From Mesorhizobium sp. Root554 (lineage in GTDB: Bacteria > Pseudomonadota > Alphaproteobacteria > Rhizobiales > Rhizobiaceae), in contig NZ_LMGA01000001.1 in assembly GCF_001427025.1 (NCBI RefSeq), positions 740,455 to 804,454 on the forward strand: a stretch of DNA of 64,000 bases. Reading direction: 5' to 3'. Of the stretch, positions 19,385-28,339 are shown piece by piece. A model generated the notes under the pieces. The model did not search any database. It was given only the letters and a program-made list of their open reading frames with translations, and was not told the DNA's origin. The translations under genes were made by a program, and so were the position numbers. Position 1 is the stretch's first letter, and the number at the start of each line of letters is the position of its first letter.

Positions 19385-21382
19385 ATGTCAGACCACGAGA
19401 CCGCCCAATTCCGCACCAGCATGCTCGAGGAGAATGCCGGTCCCGGCACGAATCCAACCGACAACCGCACCATGGGCGAGATCATCGCCACGCGTTTCTC
19501 GCGACGTGGGCTGCTGAAGGGTTCGTTGGCCGTCACCGCGATTGCCGCCACCGTCGGCCAGGTGGCGCTGTTCACCGCCGACAAGGCGCGCGCCGCCGGC
19601 GGTTCGGCCTTCTCGTTCGACGAGATCGAAGCGGGCGTCGATGACAAGCATCACGTCGCTGCCGGCTATGACGCCGATGTGCTTCTGCGCTGGGGCGATC
19701 CGCTGTTCGCCGATTCGCCCGACTTCGACCCGACCAGGCAGTCGGCGGAGGCTCAGGCAAAGCAATTCGGCTACAACAACGACTATGTCGGCTACATCCC
19801 GATCGACGGTTCGGCCGAGCATGGCCTGCTCGTCGTCAACCACGAATACACCAACCCGCACCTGATGTTCCCGGGAATTGTGAAGGTGGTGGAAAAGGAC
19901 GGCAAGAAGAAGCTCGATGTCGCGCCGCTCAGCAAGGAGCAGGTCGATGTCGAGATGGCCGCGCATGGCGGCACCATCGTCGAAATCCGCAAGCAGGACG
20001 GCAAATGGCAGGTGGTGCGCGACGGCAAGCTGAACCGCCGCATCACCTCTATGACCGAAATGGAACTGACCGGCCCGGCCGCCGGCAGCGACCGCCTCAA
20101 GACCAACGCCGATGCAACCGGCGCGAAGGTGTTCGGCACGGTCAACAACTGCGCCGGCGGCGTCACGCCATGGGGCACCTATGTGATGGCCGAGGAGAAC
20201 ATCCACGGCTACTTCTCCGGCGAACTGCCGGCGGATCACAAGGAAGCAGCGAACTACAAGCGCCTCGGCATTCCGGAAGGCGCCTACGAATGGGCCACTC
20301 ACTACGACCGCTTCGACCTCGCCAAGGAGCCGAACGAACCCAACCGCTTCGGCTGGATCGTCGAAGTGGACGTGCAGGACCCGGCCTCGAAGCCGAAGAA
20401 GCGCACCGCTCTCGGCCGTTTCAAGCATGAAGGCGCGGAGTCCATCGTCGCCAAGGACGGCAAGGTTGTCTTCTATCTCGGCGACGACGAGCGCTTCGAC
20501 TATGTCTACAAATTCGTCACCGCCGGCACGTTCAATCCGAGCGATCGCGCCGCCAACATGAACCTGCTCGACGAGGGCACGCTGCATACGGCGAAGTTCG
20601 GAGAGGACGGTACCGTAGAGTGGATGCCGCTGGTGTTCGGCCAGGGCCCGCTGACGGCGGAAAACGGCTTCACCTCGCAGGCCGATGTGCTGATCGAGAC
20701 GCGGCGCGCCGCCGACCTGCTGGGCGCCACCAAGATGGACCGTCCGGAGGACATCCAGCCGAACGCCACCAACGGCAAGGTGTATGTCATGCTGACGAAC
20801 AACACCAAGCGCAAGGACGACCAGGTCGACGCGGCCAACCCGCGCGCCGCGAACGCCTTCGGCCATATCATCGAGATCACCGAGGACGGCGGCGATTTCG
20901 CCGCCGCCAAGGGCAAATGGGAAGTGCTGCTGAAGTGCGGCGATCCTTCGGTAGCCGAGGTCGGCTCGTCCTTCTCCACCGCGACGACGGCCAATGGCTG
21001 GTTCGGCATGCCTGACAACTGCGCGGTCGATTCCGCCGGCCGTCTCTGGGTTTCCACCGACGGCAACAACGTCAAGGAAACCGGCCGCACGGACGGCCTG
21101 TGGGCGGTCGATACCGAAGGCGAGGCGCGTGCGACGTCCAAGCTGTTCTTCCGGGTGCCGGTCGGCGCCGAAATGTGCGGCCCGCTGTTCGCGCCGGACG
21201 ACCAGACGGCATTCGTGGCCGTGCAGCATCCGGGCGACGGCGGCGAGGAATGGGAAGGTTTTGGCCGCCCGTCCTACTACGAAGACCTGTCGACCCGCTG
21301 GCCCGACTTCAAGCCGGACATGCCGGTTCGCCCGTCCGTCATCGCCATCACCAAGCAGGGTGGCGGCAAGATCGCCGTCTGA
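19385..21382 (+). CDS. phoX: PhoX-family (DUF839) alkaline phosphatase, Tat-exported
   Basis: The 665-residue protein has a twin-arginine signal (RFSRRGLLKGS, arginines 40-41) followed by a hydrophobic stretch. Its body belongs to the DUF839/PhoX family. Characteristic segments include NHEYTNPHLMFPG, NNCAGGVTPWGTY and the C-terminal FGMPDNCAVDSAGRLWVSTDG. PhoX enzymes are periplasmic, calcium/iron-dependent phosphomonoesterases that release phosphate from organic esters. A PHO-box-like site lies upstream and a terminator follows. The substrate cannot be told from sequence. Confidence 0.88.
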   Translation: MSDHETAQFRTSMLEENAGPGTNPTDNRTMGEIIATRFSRRGLLKGSLAVTAIAATVGQVALFTADKARAAGGSAFSFDEIEAGVDDKHHVAAGYDADVLLRWGDPLFADSPDFDPTRQSAEAQAKQFGYNNDYVGYIPIDGSAEHGLLVVNHEYTNPHLMFPGIVKVVEKDGKKKLDVAPLSKEQVDVEMAAHGGTIVEIRKQDGKWQVVRDGKLNRRITSMTEMELTGPAAGSDRLKTNADATGAKVFGTVNNCAGGVTPWGTYVMAEENIHGYFSGELPADHKEAANYKRLGIPEGAYEWATHYDRFDLAKEPNEPNRFGWIVEVDVQDPASKPKKRTALGRFKHEGAESIVAKDGKVVFYLGDDERFDYVYKFVTAGTFNPSDRAANMNLLDEGTLHTAKFGEDGTVEWMPLVFGQGPLTAENGFTSQADVLIETRRAADLLGATKMDRPEDIQPNATNGKVYVMLTNNTKRKDDQVDAANPRAANAFGHIIEITEDGGDFAAAKGKWEVLLKCGDPSVAEVGSSFSTATTANGWFGMPDNCAVDSAGRLWVSTDGNNVKETGRTDGLWAVDTEGEARATSKLFFRVPVGAEMCGPLFAPDDQTAFVAVQHPGDGGEEWEGFGRPSYYEDLSTRWPDFKPDMPVRPSVIAITKQGGGKIAV

Positions 21383-21414
21383 CCGCCTTCGCCTGCCAAC
21401 CGACTCGCTTTCGG

Positions 21415-21448
21415 AAATCCCGGCCGTCGTGCCGGGATTTTCTTTTTT
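21415..21448 (+). terminator. Intrinsic terminator after phoX
   Basis: AAATCCCGGC (21415-21424) pairs with GCCGGGATTT (21431-21440) over a six-base loop. The T-rich tail TCTTTTTT follows to 21448. Confidence 0.88.
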
Positions 21449-21540
21449 GCCTGCGGCCGGAGCCTTAAATCGCTGATTTCGCCTTTCATTTTGCACAATC
21501 CTCACGACAATGGCGCCGAACTCGTTTCGGAGGATTCGGA

Positions 21541-23034
21541 ATGTTCGCCAACCGGCTGTCCAATGCCCTGGTCTCTGTCTTTGTCGCGGCGTCCCTGGCG
21601 TTCGGCGCGGGGATGGCTACCGCGCAGGAGAAGCCTGCCCCCGAAAGCCCCGGCCTGTCGGACGTCCTGACCGATCTCCTGCACGGCGCGGAAGGCGACG
21701 CCGCCACGGCGGGTCCCGATCAGCGGGTTCCGTTCGGACGCGAGGAGATGCAGCTTTCCTTCGCGCCGCTGGTCAGGCAGACCGCGCCGGCAGTGGTGAA
21801 TGTTTACGCCTCGCAAACGGCCAAGGTCCGTTCGCCCTTCGACGGCGATCCGTTCTTCGAGGAGTTCTTCGGCAGGGCGCAGCCGCGCGCGCAGTCCTCG
21901 CTCGGTTCCGGCGTGCTGGTCGACCCGACCGGCATCGTCGTCACCAATTTCCACGTCATCAAGGACGCCGACGAGGTGAAGGTGGCGACCTCCGACGGCC
22001 GCGAGTTCGCCAGCAAGATCCTGCTCAAGGACGAGACGCTCGACCTCGCCGTGCTGAAGATCGAATCCGACAAGCCGTTCCCGGTCGTCGCCATCGGCGA
22101 TTCCGACGCCCTGCAGGTCGGTGATCTGGTTCTCGCCATCGGCAATCCGTTCGGCGTTGGCCAGACCACCACAAGCGGCATCGTCTCGGCGCTGGCGCGC
22201 AGCCATATCGGCGTGTCGGACTCCGGCTTCTTCATCCAGACCGACGCCGCGATCAACCCCGGCAATTCGGGCGGCGCGCTCATCAACATGGCCGGCCAGC
22301 TCGTCGGCATCAACACCGCCATCTACAGCCGCAGCGGCGGCTCCATCGGCATCGGCTTCGCCATTCCGTCTAACATGGTGCGCGCCTTTGCCGATGCGGC
22401 CAAGGCCGGCAGCGACTTTTTCGAGCGGCCCTATGTCGGCGCCGAGTTCGAGCCGGTGACGCCGCAGATCGCCGAATCCCTCGGCATGGAAGCGCCCGCC
22501 GGCGCGCTTGTCTCGTCGGTTGAGCCGAACGGTCCCGCTGGCAAGGCGGGGTTGAAGCCGGGCGACGCGGTGCTGACACTGAATGGCACCGCGCTCGAAG
22601 GTATCGAGGCGCTGGACTACCGCATGGCGACGCTGTCCATCGGCAGCAAGGCGACGTTCGGCGTGCTGAGCAAGGGCCAGAAGGAAACCATCGAAGTGGC
22701 GCTGGAGCGCGCGCCGGAAGGTGTCCGAACCTCGCAGGTGACGCTTCGCGGGCGCAGCCCGTTCTCCGGCGCCAAGGTGGCGGAACTTTCGCCGCGGCTG
22801 GCGCAGCGGCTGGGCCTGCGCACAGACATCAAGGGCGTAACCGTGGTCGATGTCACCCGCGATTCCCCCGCCGCCGATTTCGGTTTCCAGCCGGGCGACA
22901 TCGTGCGCGAAGTCAACGGCCAAACCATAGATACCGCCGACAAGCTGGGGCAGGCTTCGCAGCAAAGCACCCGCTGGTGGCGGTTTACCGTCGAGCGCAA
23001 CGGGCAGATGATGCGGCAGGTTCTGCGGTATTAA
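21541..23034 (+). CDS. Do/DegP-family periplasmic serine protease
   Basis: The 497-residue protein has a signal peptide (VSVFVAASLAFGAGMATAQ). It has an HtrA-type trypsin domain with catalytic His138 (TNFHVI), Asp168 (ETLDLAVLK) and Ser243 (NPGNSGGAL), and two PDZ domains at about 300-390 and 400-490. It degrades or refolds misfolded envelope proteins. All three catalytic residues are present. ATG 21541 follows CGGAGGA. Rhizobial genomes carry several Deg paralogues, so a specific symbol is not given. Confidence 0.9.
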   Translation: MFANRLSNALVSVFVAASLAFGAGMATAQEKPAPESPGLSDVLTDLLHGAEGDAATAGPDQRVPFGREEMQLSFAPLVRQTAPAVVNVYASQTAKVRSPFDGDPFFEEFFGRAQPRAQSSLGSGVLVDPTGIVVTNFHVIKDADEVKVATSDGREFASKILLKDETLDLAVLKIESDKPFPVVAIGDSDALQVGDLVLAIGNPFGVGQTTTSGIVSALARSHIGVSDSGFFIQTDAAINPGNSGGALINMAGQLVGINTAIYSRSGGSIGIGFAIPSNMVRAFADAAKAGSDFFERPYVGAEFEPVTPQIAESLGMEAPAGALVSSVEPNGPAGKAGLKPGDAVLTLNGTALEGIEALDYRMATLSIGSKATFGVLSKGQKETIEVALERAPEGVRTSQVTLRGRSPFSGAKVAELSPRLAQRLGLRTDIKGVTVVDVTRDSPAADFGFQPGDIVREVNGQTIDTADKLGQASQQSTRWWRFTVERNGQMMRQVLRY

Positions 23035-23084
23035 CAGGTAGCGTCAGGATAGACGACCTCGGTTGGCGCGCGTAGCCTAGTGTG

Positions 23085-23486
23085 ATGGACGCCGATGAAA
23101 AGCACTTTGCAAAGTTGATTGACTACCTTTCGCGGGTACCGTCAATCCAGACGAACTCCAGTCCGCAGCGAGGCTTCGGTATGGGGTATGCGCCATCTAT
23201 CTGGTGGGTCAAATTTTCTATCGATATTGGTCACCCACTTGCTTGGAACGTTGTCCAAGAATTGGGTTTCGTTCTGAATTACCTATCTATTCAAGATAAA
23301 CTACCAACGGCATTCATGCCGGTCTCACCGCCACCCTATGCAAATGGTGGTCCCAAAGCGTTTTTGAGTTGGGTCATCGAATGTCCTCTTGATGCCATGA
23401 CACCGGATACCGTCGCAGAAGTGCTTGAAGGGCGCCTACCGCGACCGGTGGAAGATCAGTCGGAATGGCATCAGGATGATGCATAA
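23085..23486 (+). CDS. Hypothetical protein, low GC
   Basis: This small protein (133 residues from ATG 23085; a GTG lies one codon earlier) is not recognised. It contains GYAPSIWWVKFSIDIGHPLAW and ends in an acidic tail (EDQSEWHQDD). There is no signal peptide and no membrane segment. Its DNA is visibly poorer in GC (about half) than its neighbours and uses codons such as TTG, ATT and CTA freely, which suggests acquisition. It lies between the protease gene and rarA, with no obvious link to either. No clear ribosome-binding site is seen. Confidence 0.6.
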   Translation: MDADEKHFAKLIDYLSRVPSIQTNSSPQRGFGMGYAPSIWWVKFSIDIGHPLAWNVVQELGFVLNYLSIQDKLPTAFMPVSPPPYANGGPKAFLSWVIECPLDAMTPDTVAEVLEGRLPRPVEDQSEWHQDDA

Positions 23487-23527
23487 GGTGCCATTTTTGA
23501 TGTTTGTTGTGTCCCGAAGACAAGATA

Positions 23528-24841
23528 ATGGCCGATCTTTTCAGCGTCGATGAACCACCCCGCAAAGCCCCGCCCGGCCAACCGCTGGCGGATCGGCTGC
23601 GGCCGACGTCGCTCGCGGAAGTGGTGGGACAGGATCATCTCACCGGCGCGGACGGCGCGCTGACGCGGCTGATTGCCTCCGGCTCACTCGGCTCGATGAT
23701 TTTCTGGGGTCCGCCCGGGACCGGAAAGACCACGGTGGCGCGCCTGCTGGCCGGCGAGACCAGCCTGGCCTTCGAGCAGATTTCCGCCGTCTTCTCAGGC
23801 GTTGCCGATCTGAAAAAGGTGTTCGAGGCGGCGCGCCTGCGCCGCGCCAACGGCCGCCAGACGCTGCTGTTCGTCGATGAGATCCATCGCTTCAATCGCG
23901 CCCAGCAGGATTCCTTCCTGCCGGTCATGGAGGACGGCACCGTCGTGCTGGTCGGGGCGACGACCGAGAACCCGTCATTCGAACTGAACGCCGCTCTGCT
24001 TTCCCGCGCCCGCGTGCTGGTCTTCCAGTCGCTGGACGAGGAGAGCATAGAAAATCTGCTGTCGCGGGCGGAAGAGATGCAGGGCGGTCCGCTGCCGCTG
24101 GATGCCGATGCGAGGGCGATGCTGGTGCGCATGGCCGATGGCGATGGACGTGCTTCACTGACCCTCGCCGAGGAAGTCTGGCGGGCGGCCAAGCCGGGCG
24201 AAGTGTTTGACGGGGAAGGGCTGCAGCGCATCGTCCAGCGTCGTGCGCCGATCTACGACAAGGGCCAGGACGGGCACTACAATCTGATTTCGGCGCTGCA
24301 CAAATCGGTGCGCGGCTCGGACCCCGACGCGGCGCTCTACTATCTGGCCCGCATGTTCGACGCCGGCGAGGACCCGCTCTATCTCGGCCGGCGGCTGGTG
24401 CGCATGGCGGTCGAGGACATCGGCCTTGCCGACCCGCAGGCGCTGGTCGTCGCCAACGCCGCCAAGGACGCCTACGACTTTCTCGGTTCGCCCGAAGGCG
24501 AACTGGCGTTTGCCGAGGCCTGCGTCTATCTGGCGACCGCGCCGAAATCCAACGCCGTCTATATGGCCTTCAGCGCCGCCAAGCGGGCTGCCAAGGAGCA
24601 TGGCTCGCTGCTGCCGCCAAAGCACATCCTCAACGCGCCAACCAAGCTGATGAAGGAAGAGAGTTACGGCGCTGGCTACCGCTACGACCATGACGAGGCT
24701 GAGGGATTTTCCGGCCAGGACTATTTCCCGGAGAAAATGGGTCGGCAGACATTCTACGATCCGCCCGAACGTGGCTTCGAACGCGATATTCGCAAAAGGC
24801 TGGAATATTGGGCTAAGCTGCGAAAAGAGCGGCAGGGTTAG
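23528..24841 (+). CDS. rarA: Replication-associated recombination protein A (RarA/MgsA), AAA+ ATPase
   Basis: The 437-residue protein belongs to the RarA/MgsA/WRNIP1 family, acting at stalled replication forks. It has Walker A GPPGTGKT at 61-68, Walker B LLFVDEIH at 113-120 and a sensor region GATTENPSFELN. The C-terminal tetramerisation domain includes ALHKSVRGSDPDAALYYLAR. ATG 23528 matches the family start; the frame is open from 23504. It may be co-transcribed with the small membrane gene 29 bp downstream. Confidence 0.94.
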   Translation: MADLFSVDEPPRKAPPGQPLADRLRPTSLAEVVGQDHLTGADGALTRLIASGSLGSMIFWGPPGTGKTTVARLLAGETSLAFEQISAVFSGVADLKKVFEAARLRRANGRQTLLFVDEIHRFNRAQQDSFLPVMEDGTVVLVGATTENPSFELNAALLSRARVLVFQSLDEESIENLLSRAEEMQGGPLPLDADARAMLVRMADGDGRASLTLAEEVWRAAKPGEVFDGEGLQRIVQRRAPIYDKGQDGHYNLISALHKSVRGSDPDAALYYLARMFDAGEDPLYLGRRLVRMAVEDIGLADPQALVVANAAKDAYDFLGSPEGELAFAEACVYLATAPKSNAVYMAFSAAKRAAKEHGSLLPPKHILNAPTKLMKEESYGAGYRYDHDEAEGFSGQDYFPEKMGRQTFYDPPERGFERDIRKRLEYWAKLRKERQG

Positions 24842-24870
24842 CCTGGCGTTTCTTCAGGGGGGAGGGTGAA

Positions 24871-25101
24871 ATGCAGAAGAACAAGGTGCTTGGCTGGATA
24901 TTTATCGTCATAGGGGCATGGTATCTGCTGTCCGGCGTGGTCACCAACGACATGAGCGGCCTGGCCAGCCTCGGCTACAATCCCGACGCGCCGATGAGCT
25001 TCCAGCTCGCGCCGTTTCGCTTTGTCCTCGGCATCGCGATCAACGCGCTGATCATCTATTGCGGCATTCGCATGGTGCGGCAGGCGCGCGCGGCCAATTG
25101 A
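24871..25101 (+). CDS. Small two-helix membrane protein
   Basis: The 76-residue product has two hydrophobic helices, VLGWIFIVIGAWYLLSGVV and FVLGIAINALIIYCGIRMV, joined by about 25 residues. It has no known function. A strong GGGGGGAGGG ribosome-binding region precedes the ATG. It follows rarA closely and precedes the DUF930 gene. Confidence 0.75.
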   Translation: MQKNKVLGWIFIVIGAWYLLSGVVTNDMSGLASLGYNPDAPMSFQLAPFRFVLGIAINALIIYCGIRMVRQARAAN

Positions 25102-25116
25102 ACGCCTGAGCCTTTC

Positions 25117-25815
25117 ATGGTGGCACGAAAGGCTCAAAGGCAGCTTTCATTTGGACATTTCGCAACGCCGCAGTTGCGGCGATGGAGCGTTTGCGCCTCG
25201 CTGGCGCTGCACAGTGTTGTGCTGGCTTTCCTCGCTCTGTCGCCTTCGGCTCGCACGCAATTGCCGCCGCGGGAGGATAGCATTTCGGTGGATATGATTT
25301 CGCCACAGCAGTTTGAAGCCATGGCGATGCCGAAACCTATCCCGCCGGTGCTTCAGGCGCCAGAAATCGAACCTGAAGACCGGCAGGACGGGGCCAACCC
25401 GCAGCCGGCGGCTCCCGCACCGCAGCCCGGCATGATCCAGGCCACGCAAATGCTTTCGGCAAAGACGCTGGCCGATCCGCGCAGCCGCGATGTCCGCGCC
25501 GATCTGGCCAGCATGGCTGGCGGCGAGCGGCAGCTACAGCTATGCGCGGTCGAGGCGATGGACCAGATACGTCATTGGCGGAGGGACTTTGCGCCCGATC
25601 GGGTCGTGCCTTACGCCACCGCGCGCGAAAGGATTTCAGGCCCGCACGTCCAGGCCGATGGCGCTGCTTTTCGCAGCAAGGGCAATTGGTATGGCCTGAA
25701 GTTCAAATGCGATTTCGCCGCGGGTGGCGAAGCCGTAACCGGTTTCGCCTTTCTCGTCGGCGATCCGGTCCCGCGCGCACGCTGGGACGAACTGGGGCTG
25801 GCTGCGGTCCATTGA
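25117..25815 (+). CDS. DUF930 protein with TonB-like N-terminus
   Basis: The 232-residue protein has one N-terminal membrane helix at about 25-45 (SLALHSVVLAFLALSPSA). A proline-rich stretch at 65-110 (PKPIPPVLQAPEIEPED, PAAPAPQPG) follows. The C-terminal domain of about 100 residues has QIRHWRRDFAPDRVVPYA and DGAAFRSKGNWYGLKFKC. This matches the rhizobial DUF930 family as I recall it. The anchor plus proline spacer resembles TonB or TolA architecture, suggesting a periplasm-spanning protein. DUF930 has no assigned function. Confidence 0.75.
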   Translation: MVARKAQRQLSFGHFATPQLRRWSVCASLALHSVVLAFLALSPSARTQLPPREDSISVDMISPQQFEAMAMPKPIPPVLQAPEIEPEDRQDGANPQPAAPAPQPGMIQATQMLSAKTLADPRSRDVRADLASMAGGERQLQLCAVEAMDQIRHWRRDFAPDRVVPYATARERISGPHVQADGAAFRSKGNWYGLKFKCDFAAGGEAVTGFAFLVGDPVPRARWDELGLAAVH

Positions 25816-25874
25816 GGGCAGGGGGCGTCGGAAGTGCGGTTGACCCGCTGTGCAAGCTGAGTCACATCAATCCT

Positions 25875-26252
25875 ATGATCAATGTGCTCCTCGTCGCCCT
25901 CGGCGGCGCCATCGGCGCCAGCATCCGCCATCTTGCCAATCTGGGCGCCCTGCGCCTTGTGGGGCCGAATTATCCGTGGGGAACCATGGCGATCAACATC
26001 GCAGGCTCCTTTCTCATGGGCGTTTTCGTCGAGATACTGGCGCGCCGCTACGGTGGATCGAGCGCGCTCAAGCTGTTCGTCGCCACCGGCATACTGGGCG
26101 GCTTCACCACCTTTTCCGCCTTCTCGCTCGATTTCGCCGTGCTGTGGGAGCGTGGTGACGCGCTGCCTGCCCTCGGCTATGCGCTCGCCAGCGTCATCGG
26201 CGCGATCTTTGCCCTGTTTCTCGGACTTTGGCTCGTCAGAAGCGTTCTGTAG
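25875..26252 (+). CDS. crcB: Fluoride ion channel CrcB/Fluc
   Basis: The 125-residue protein has four hydrophobic segments and the Fluc signatures GGAIGASIRH near the N-terminus, WGTMAINIAGSFLMG, and GILGGFTTFSAFSLD. Fluc channels are antiparallel dimers that export fluoride. ATG 25875 is the family start; longer open frames upstream belong to the DUF930 region. No fluoride riboswitch was recognised upstream. Confidence 0.92.
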   Translation: MINVLLVALGGAIGASIRHLANLGALRLVGPNYPWGTMAINIAGSFLMGVFVEILARRYGGSSALKLFVATGILGGFTTFSAFSLDFAVLWERGDALPALGYALASVIGAIFALFLGLWLVRSVL

Positions 26253-26289
26253 TGCTATTGCCGCCCCTCGAAGGATGGCTGAAGGCAAG

Positions 26290-27273
26290 ATGGCAGGTGT
26301 AGAACAGATCGCGGTTGAGGCGGGCGAGGCGGGCATGCGGCTCGATCGCTGGTTCAAGACCCACTATCCGGGGCTCGGCTTCGTCCAGTTGCAGAAGCTG
26401 CTGCGGTCGGGGCAGGTGCGCGTCGACGGCGGCCGCGCCAAGACTGACACGCGCGTCGAGCCAGGTCAGATGATCCGCATCCCGCCGCTGGACGCCGACA
26501 GGAAGGGCGAGGGCAATCTCACCGGTCACTCGATCCGCAATCAGGACGATGCGGATGTTCTGGCCAAGATGCTCTTGCACGAGGACGACAAGGTGTTTGT
26601 CTTCAACAAGCCGGCCGGGCTTGCGGTGCAGGGCGGCTCGGGCGTCACCCGCAATGTCGACGACATGCTGGAGGCATGGCGCAGCAAGAAGGGCGAGAAG
26701 CCGCGCCTGGTTCATCGCCTCGACCGCGACACGTCCGGGGTGCTCGTCATCGCCCGGACCCGGCTCGCGGCGATGAAGCTGTCCGAGGCGTTTCGCGCCC
26801 GCGAGACCAAGAAGACCTATTGGGCGCTGGTCAAGGGCGTGCCGCCGAAGCGCGAGGACAAGATATCGACCTGGCTGGTCAAGGAGCCGACGCCGGACGG
26901 CGACCGCGTTCGCGTCGCCAAGCATGGCGAGAAGGGGGCTGACCATTCCGTCTCCTACTACCGCGTGGTGGAACAGGCGGCGCAGACGTTGTCGTGGCTG
27001 GAGATGGAGCCATACACCGGCCGCACACATCAGCTTCGCGTCCATGCTGCCCATATCGGCTGCCCAATCATTGGCGATCCGAAATACTTTGAAGCCGACA
27101 CCAACTGGGATTTTCCCGGCGGCATGCAGAACCGGCTGCATCTCCACGCACGGCGCATTCGCATCCCGCACCCTGACAAGGGCGTCATCGATGTTAGCGC
27201 GCCGATGCCGCAGCACATGCGCCAGAGCTGGAACCTGCTCGGCTTCGACGAGCGGAACGCCGAAGACAATTGA
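26290..27273 (+). CDS. RluC/RluD-type 23S rRNA pseudouridine synthase
   Basis: The 327-residue protein has an N-terminal S4 RNA-binding domain (RLDRWFKTHYPGLGFVQLQKL, then SGQVRVDGGR). The catalytic domain has HRLDRDTSGVLVIA with the catalytic Asp and GRTHQLRVH later. It converts specific uridines of 23S rRNA to pseudouridine. ATG 26290 follows GAAGG at good spacing; the ATG at 26275 directly abuts its AAGG and is less likely. Its symbol would be rluC by homology, but site specificity cannot be read here. Confidence 0.9.
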   Translation: MAGVEQIAVEAGEAGMRLDRWFKTHYPGLGFVQLQKLLRSGQVRVDGGRAKTDTRVEPGQMIRIPPLDADRKGEGNLTGHSIRNQDDADVLAKMLLHEDDKVFVFNKPAGLAVQGGSGVTRNVDDMLEAWRSKKGEKPRLVHRLDRDTSGVLVIARTRLAAMKLSEAFRARETKKTYWALVKGVPPKREDKISTWLVKEPTPDGDRVRVAKHGEKGADHSVSYYRVVEQAAQTLSWLEMEPYTGRTHQLRVHAAHIGCPIIGDPKYFEADTNWDFPGGMQNRLHLHARRIRIPHPDKGVIDVSAPMPQHMRQSWNLLGFDERNAEDN

Positions 27274-27318
27274 CGCCGACTGGCTGCCGCCGCCCCGGCT
27301 CCCTATCTTGGAAAAACC

Positions 27319-28110
27319 ATGCGCGACATCCTGAACGACCTCGAGGCCGGCAAGTATCTGTCCGATCCGGACCCGGTGCGCCGCGCCCAGATCCAGATGA
27401 AGACACCGCAGCCGAAGCGCTTCTACAAAGTCGCTTCCGTTGCTCCGGTCGAGGGCGGCTTTGCCGTCCATCTTGATGGCAAGCCCGTCCGCACGCCGGG
27501 CAGGGCCTTGCTCGCCATGCCGAACGGACAGGCTGCCGCGCTCGTCGCAGCGGAGTTCGAAGCACAGCGGGAAATCATCGATCCCGTGACCATGCCGGTG
27601 CTGCGGCTGGCCAACACCGCCATTGACGGCGTCGCCAGCGATCCGCAGGCGGTGCTGGAAGACATTCTGCGCTTTGCCTCGTCCGATCTGCTCTGCTACC
27701 GCGCCGATGGCCCGCAAGGCCTCGTCGACCGCCAGAACCAGCATTGGGACCCGGTGATCGATTGGGCGCGCGCCGGCCTTGGCGCCCGCTTCAACCTGGC
27801 CGAAGGCGTCATCCATGTCGACCAGCCGCGCGAGACGATTGCCGTCCTTGGCGCTCACCTTGCCCAGCGTGCCGAACCGCTGCGCCTGGCGGCCCTTCAC
27901 GTCATGACTTCGCTGACCGGATCGGCCCTGCTGGCGCTGGCCGTCGATTTTGGCGAACTGGACGGCGAGGCCGCCTGGCTGGCAGCCCATGTCGACGAGG
28001 ACTGGCAGATCGATCATTGGGGCCAGGACGCCGAGGCCGTCGCCCGCCGCGCCCACCGAAAGCGCGATTTCCTTGCGTCGATCCGTCTGCTCGAAGCATT
28101 GCGAAGCTGA
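27319..28110 (+). CDS. ATP12-family F1-ATPase assembly chaperone
   Basis: The 263-residue protein has the ATP12 signatures FYKVASVAPVEGGFAVHLDG and GRALLAMPNGQAAALVAAEF, then DLLCYRADGP and LTGSALLALAV. ATP12 binds the F1 alpha subunit during ATP synthase assembly in mitochondria, and alphaproteobacteria have the homologue. It lies 45 bp after the pseudouridine synthase. I recall a HAD hydrolase often sitting between these two in related genomes; it is absent here. Confidence 0.9.
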   Translation: MRDILNDLEAGKYLSDPDPVRRAQIQMKTPQPKRFYKVASVAPVEGGFAVHLDGKPVRTPGRALLAMPNGQAAALVAAEFEAQREIIDPVTMPVLRLANTAIDGVASDPQAVLEDILRFASSDLLCYRADGPQGLVDRQNQHWDPVIDWARAGLGARFNLAEGVIHVDQPRETIAVLGAHLAQRAEPLRLAALHVMTSLTGSALLALAVDFGELDGEAAWLAAHVDEDWQIDHWGQDAEAVARRAHRKRDFLASIRLLEALRS

Positions 28111-28339
28111 CAGCCTGTAGCGGATATTCCGGACTTTGAAGTCACCGTTCCGCGACGCCGGCAAACCGGAATCTGTCACCCGGCGTCATTTTCTTAGACC
28201 AAAGTCATAATCCCAAAGGCGCTCTGCCGTTGGGCCAAGCTTTCTGTAATCTCCGCCCAATGCCCGAGCCGGGTCCCGTTCGGAGGACTTGGGCCGATAC
28301 CCCGGCATCAGGCAGATGGACATTATGGGAGGACAACCT

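Noticed and set aside
19388..21505. 705-codon minus-strand open frame
   Set aside because: It lies fully antisense to phoX, has the biased His/Arg/Val composition of a shadow frame in high-GC DNA, and shows no domain.
25816..25874. Fluoride riboswitch before crcB
   Set aside because: The gap is only 59 bp and lacks the GATG-containing conserved core expected of that motif.
25882..27273. Apparent CrcB-pseudouridine synthase fusion frame
   Set aside because: The upstream part is only an out-of-frame reading of crcB. The real synthase starts near 26290 with its own ribosome-binding site.
26236..28179. 647-codon minus-strand open frame
   Set aside because: Antisense to the pseudouridine synthase and ATP12 genes, both of which have clear family motifs; composition is typical of a shadow.
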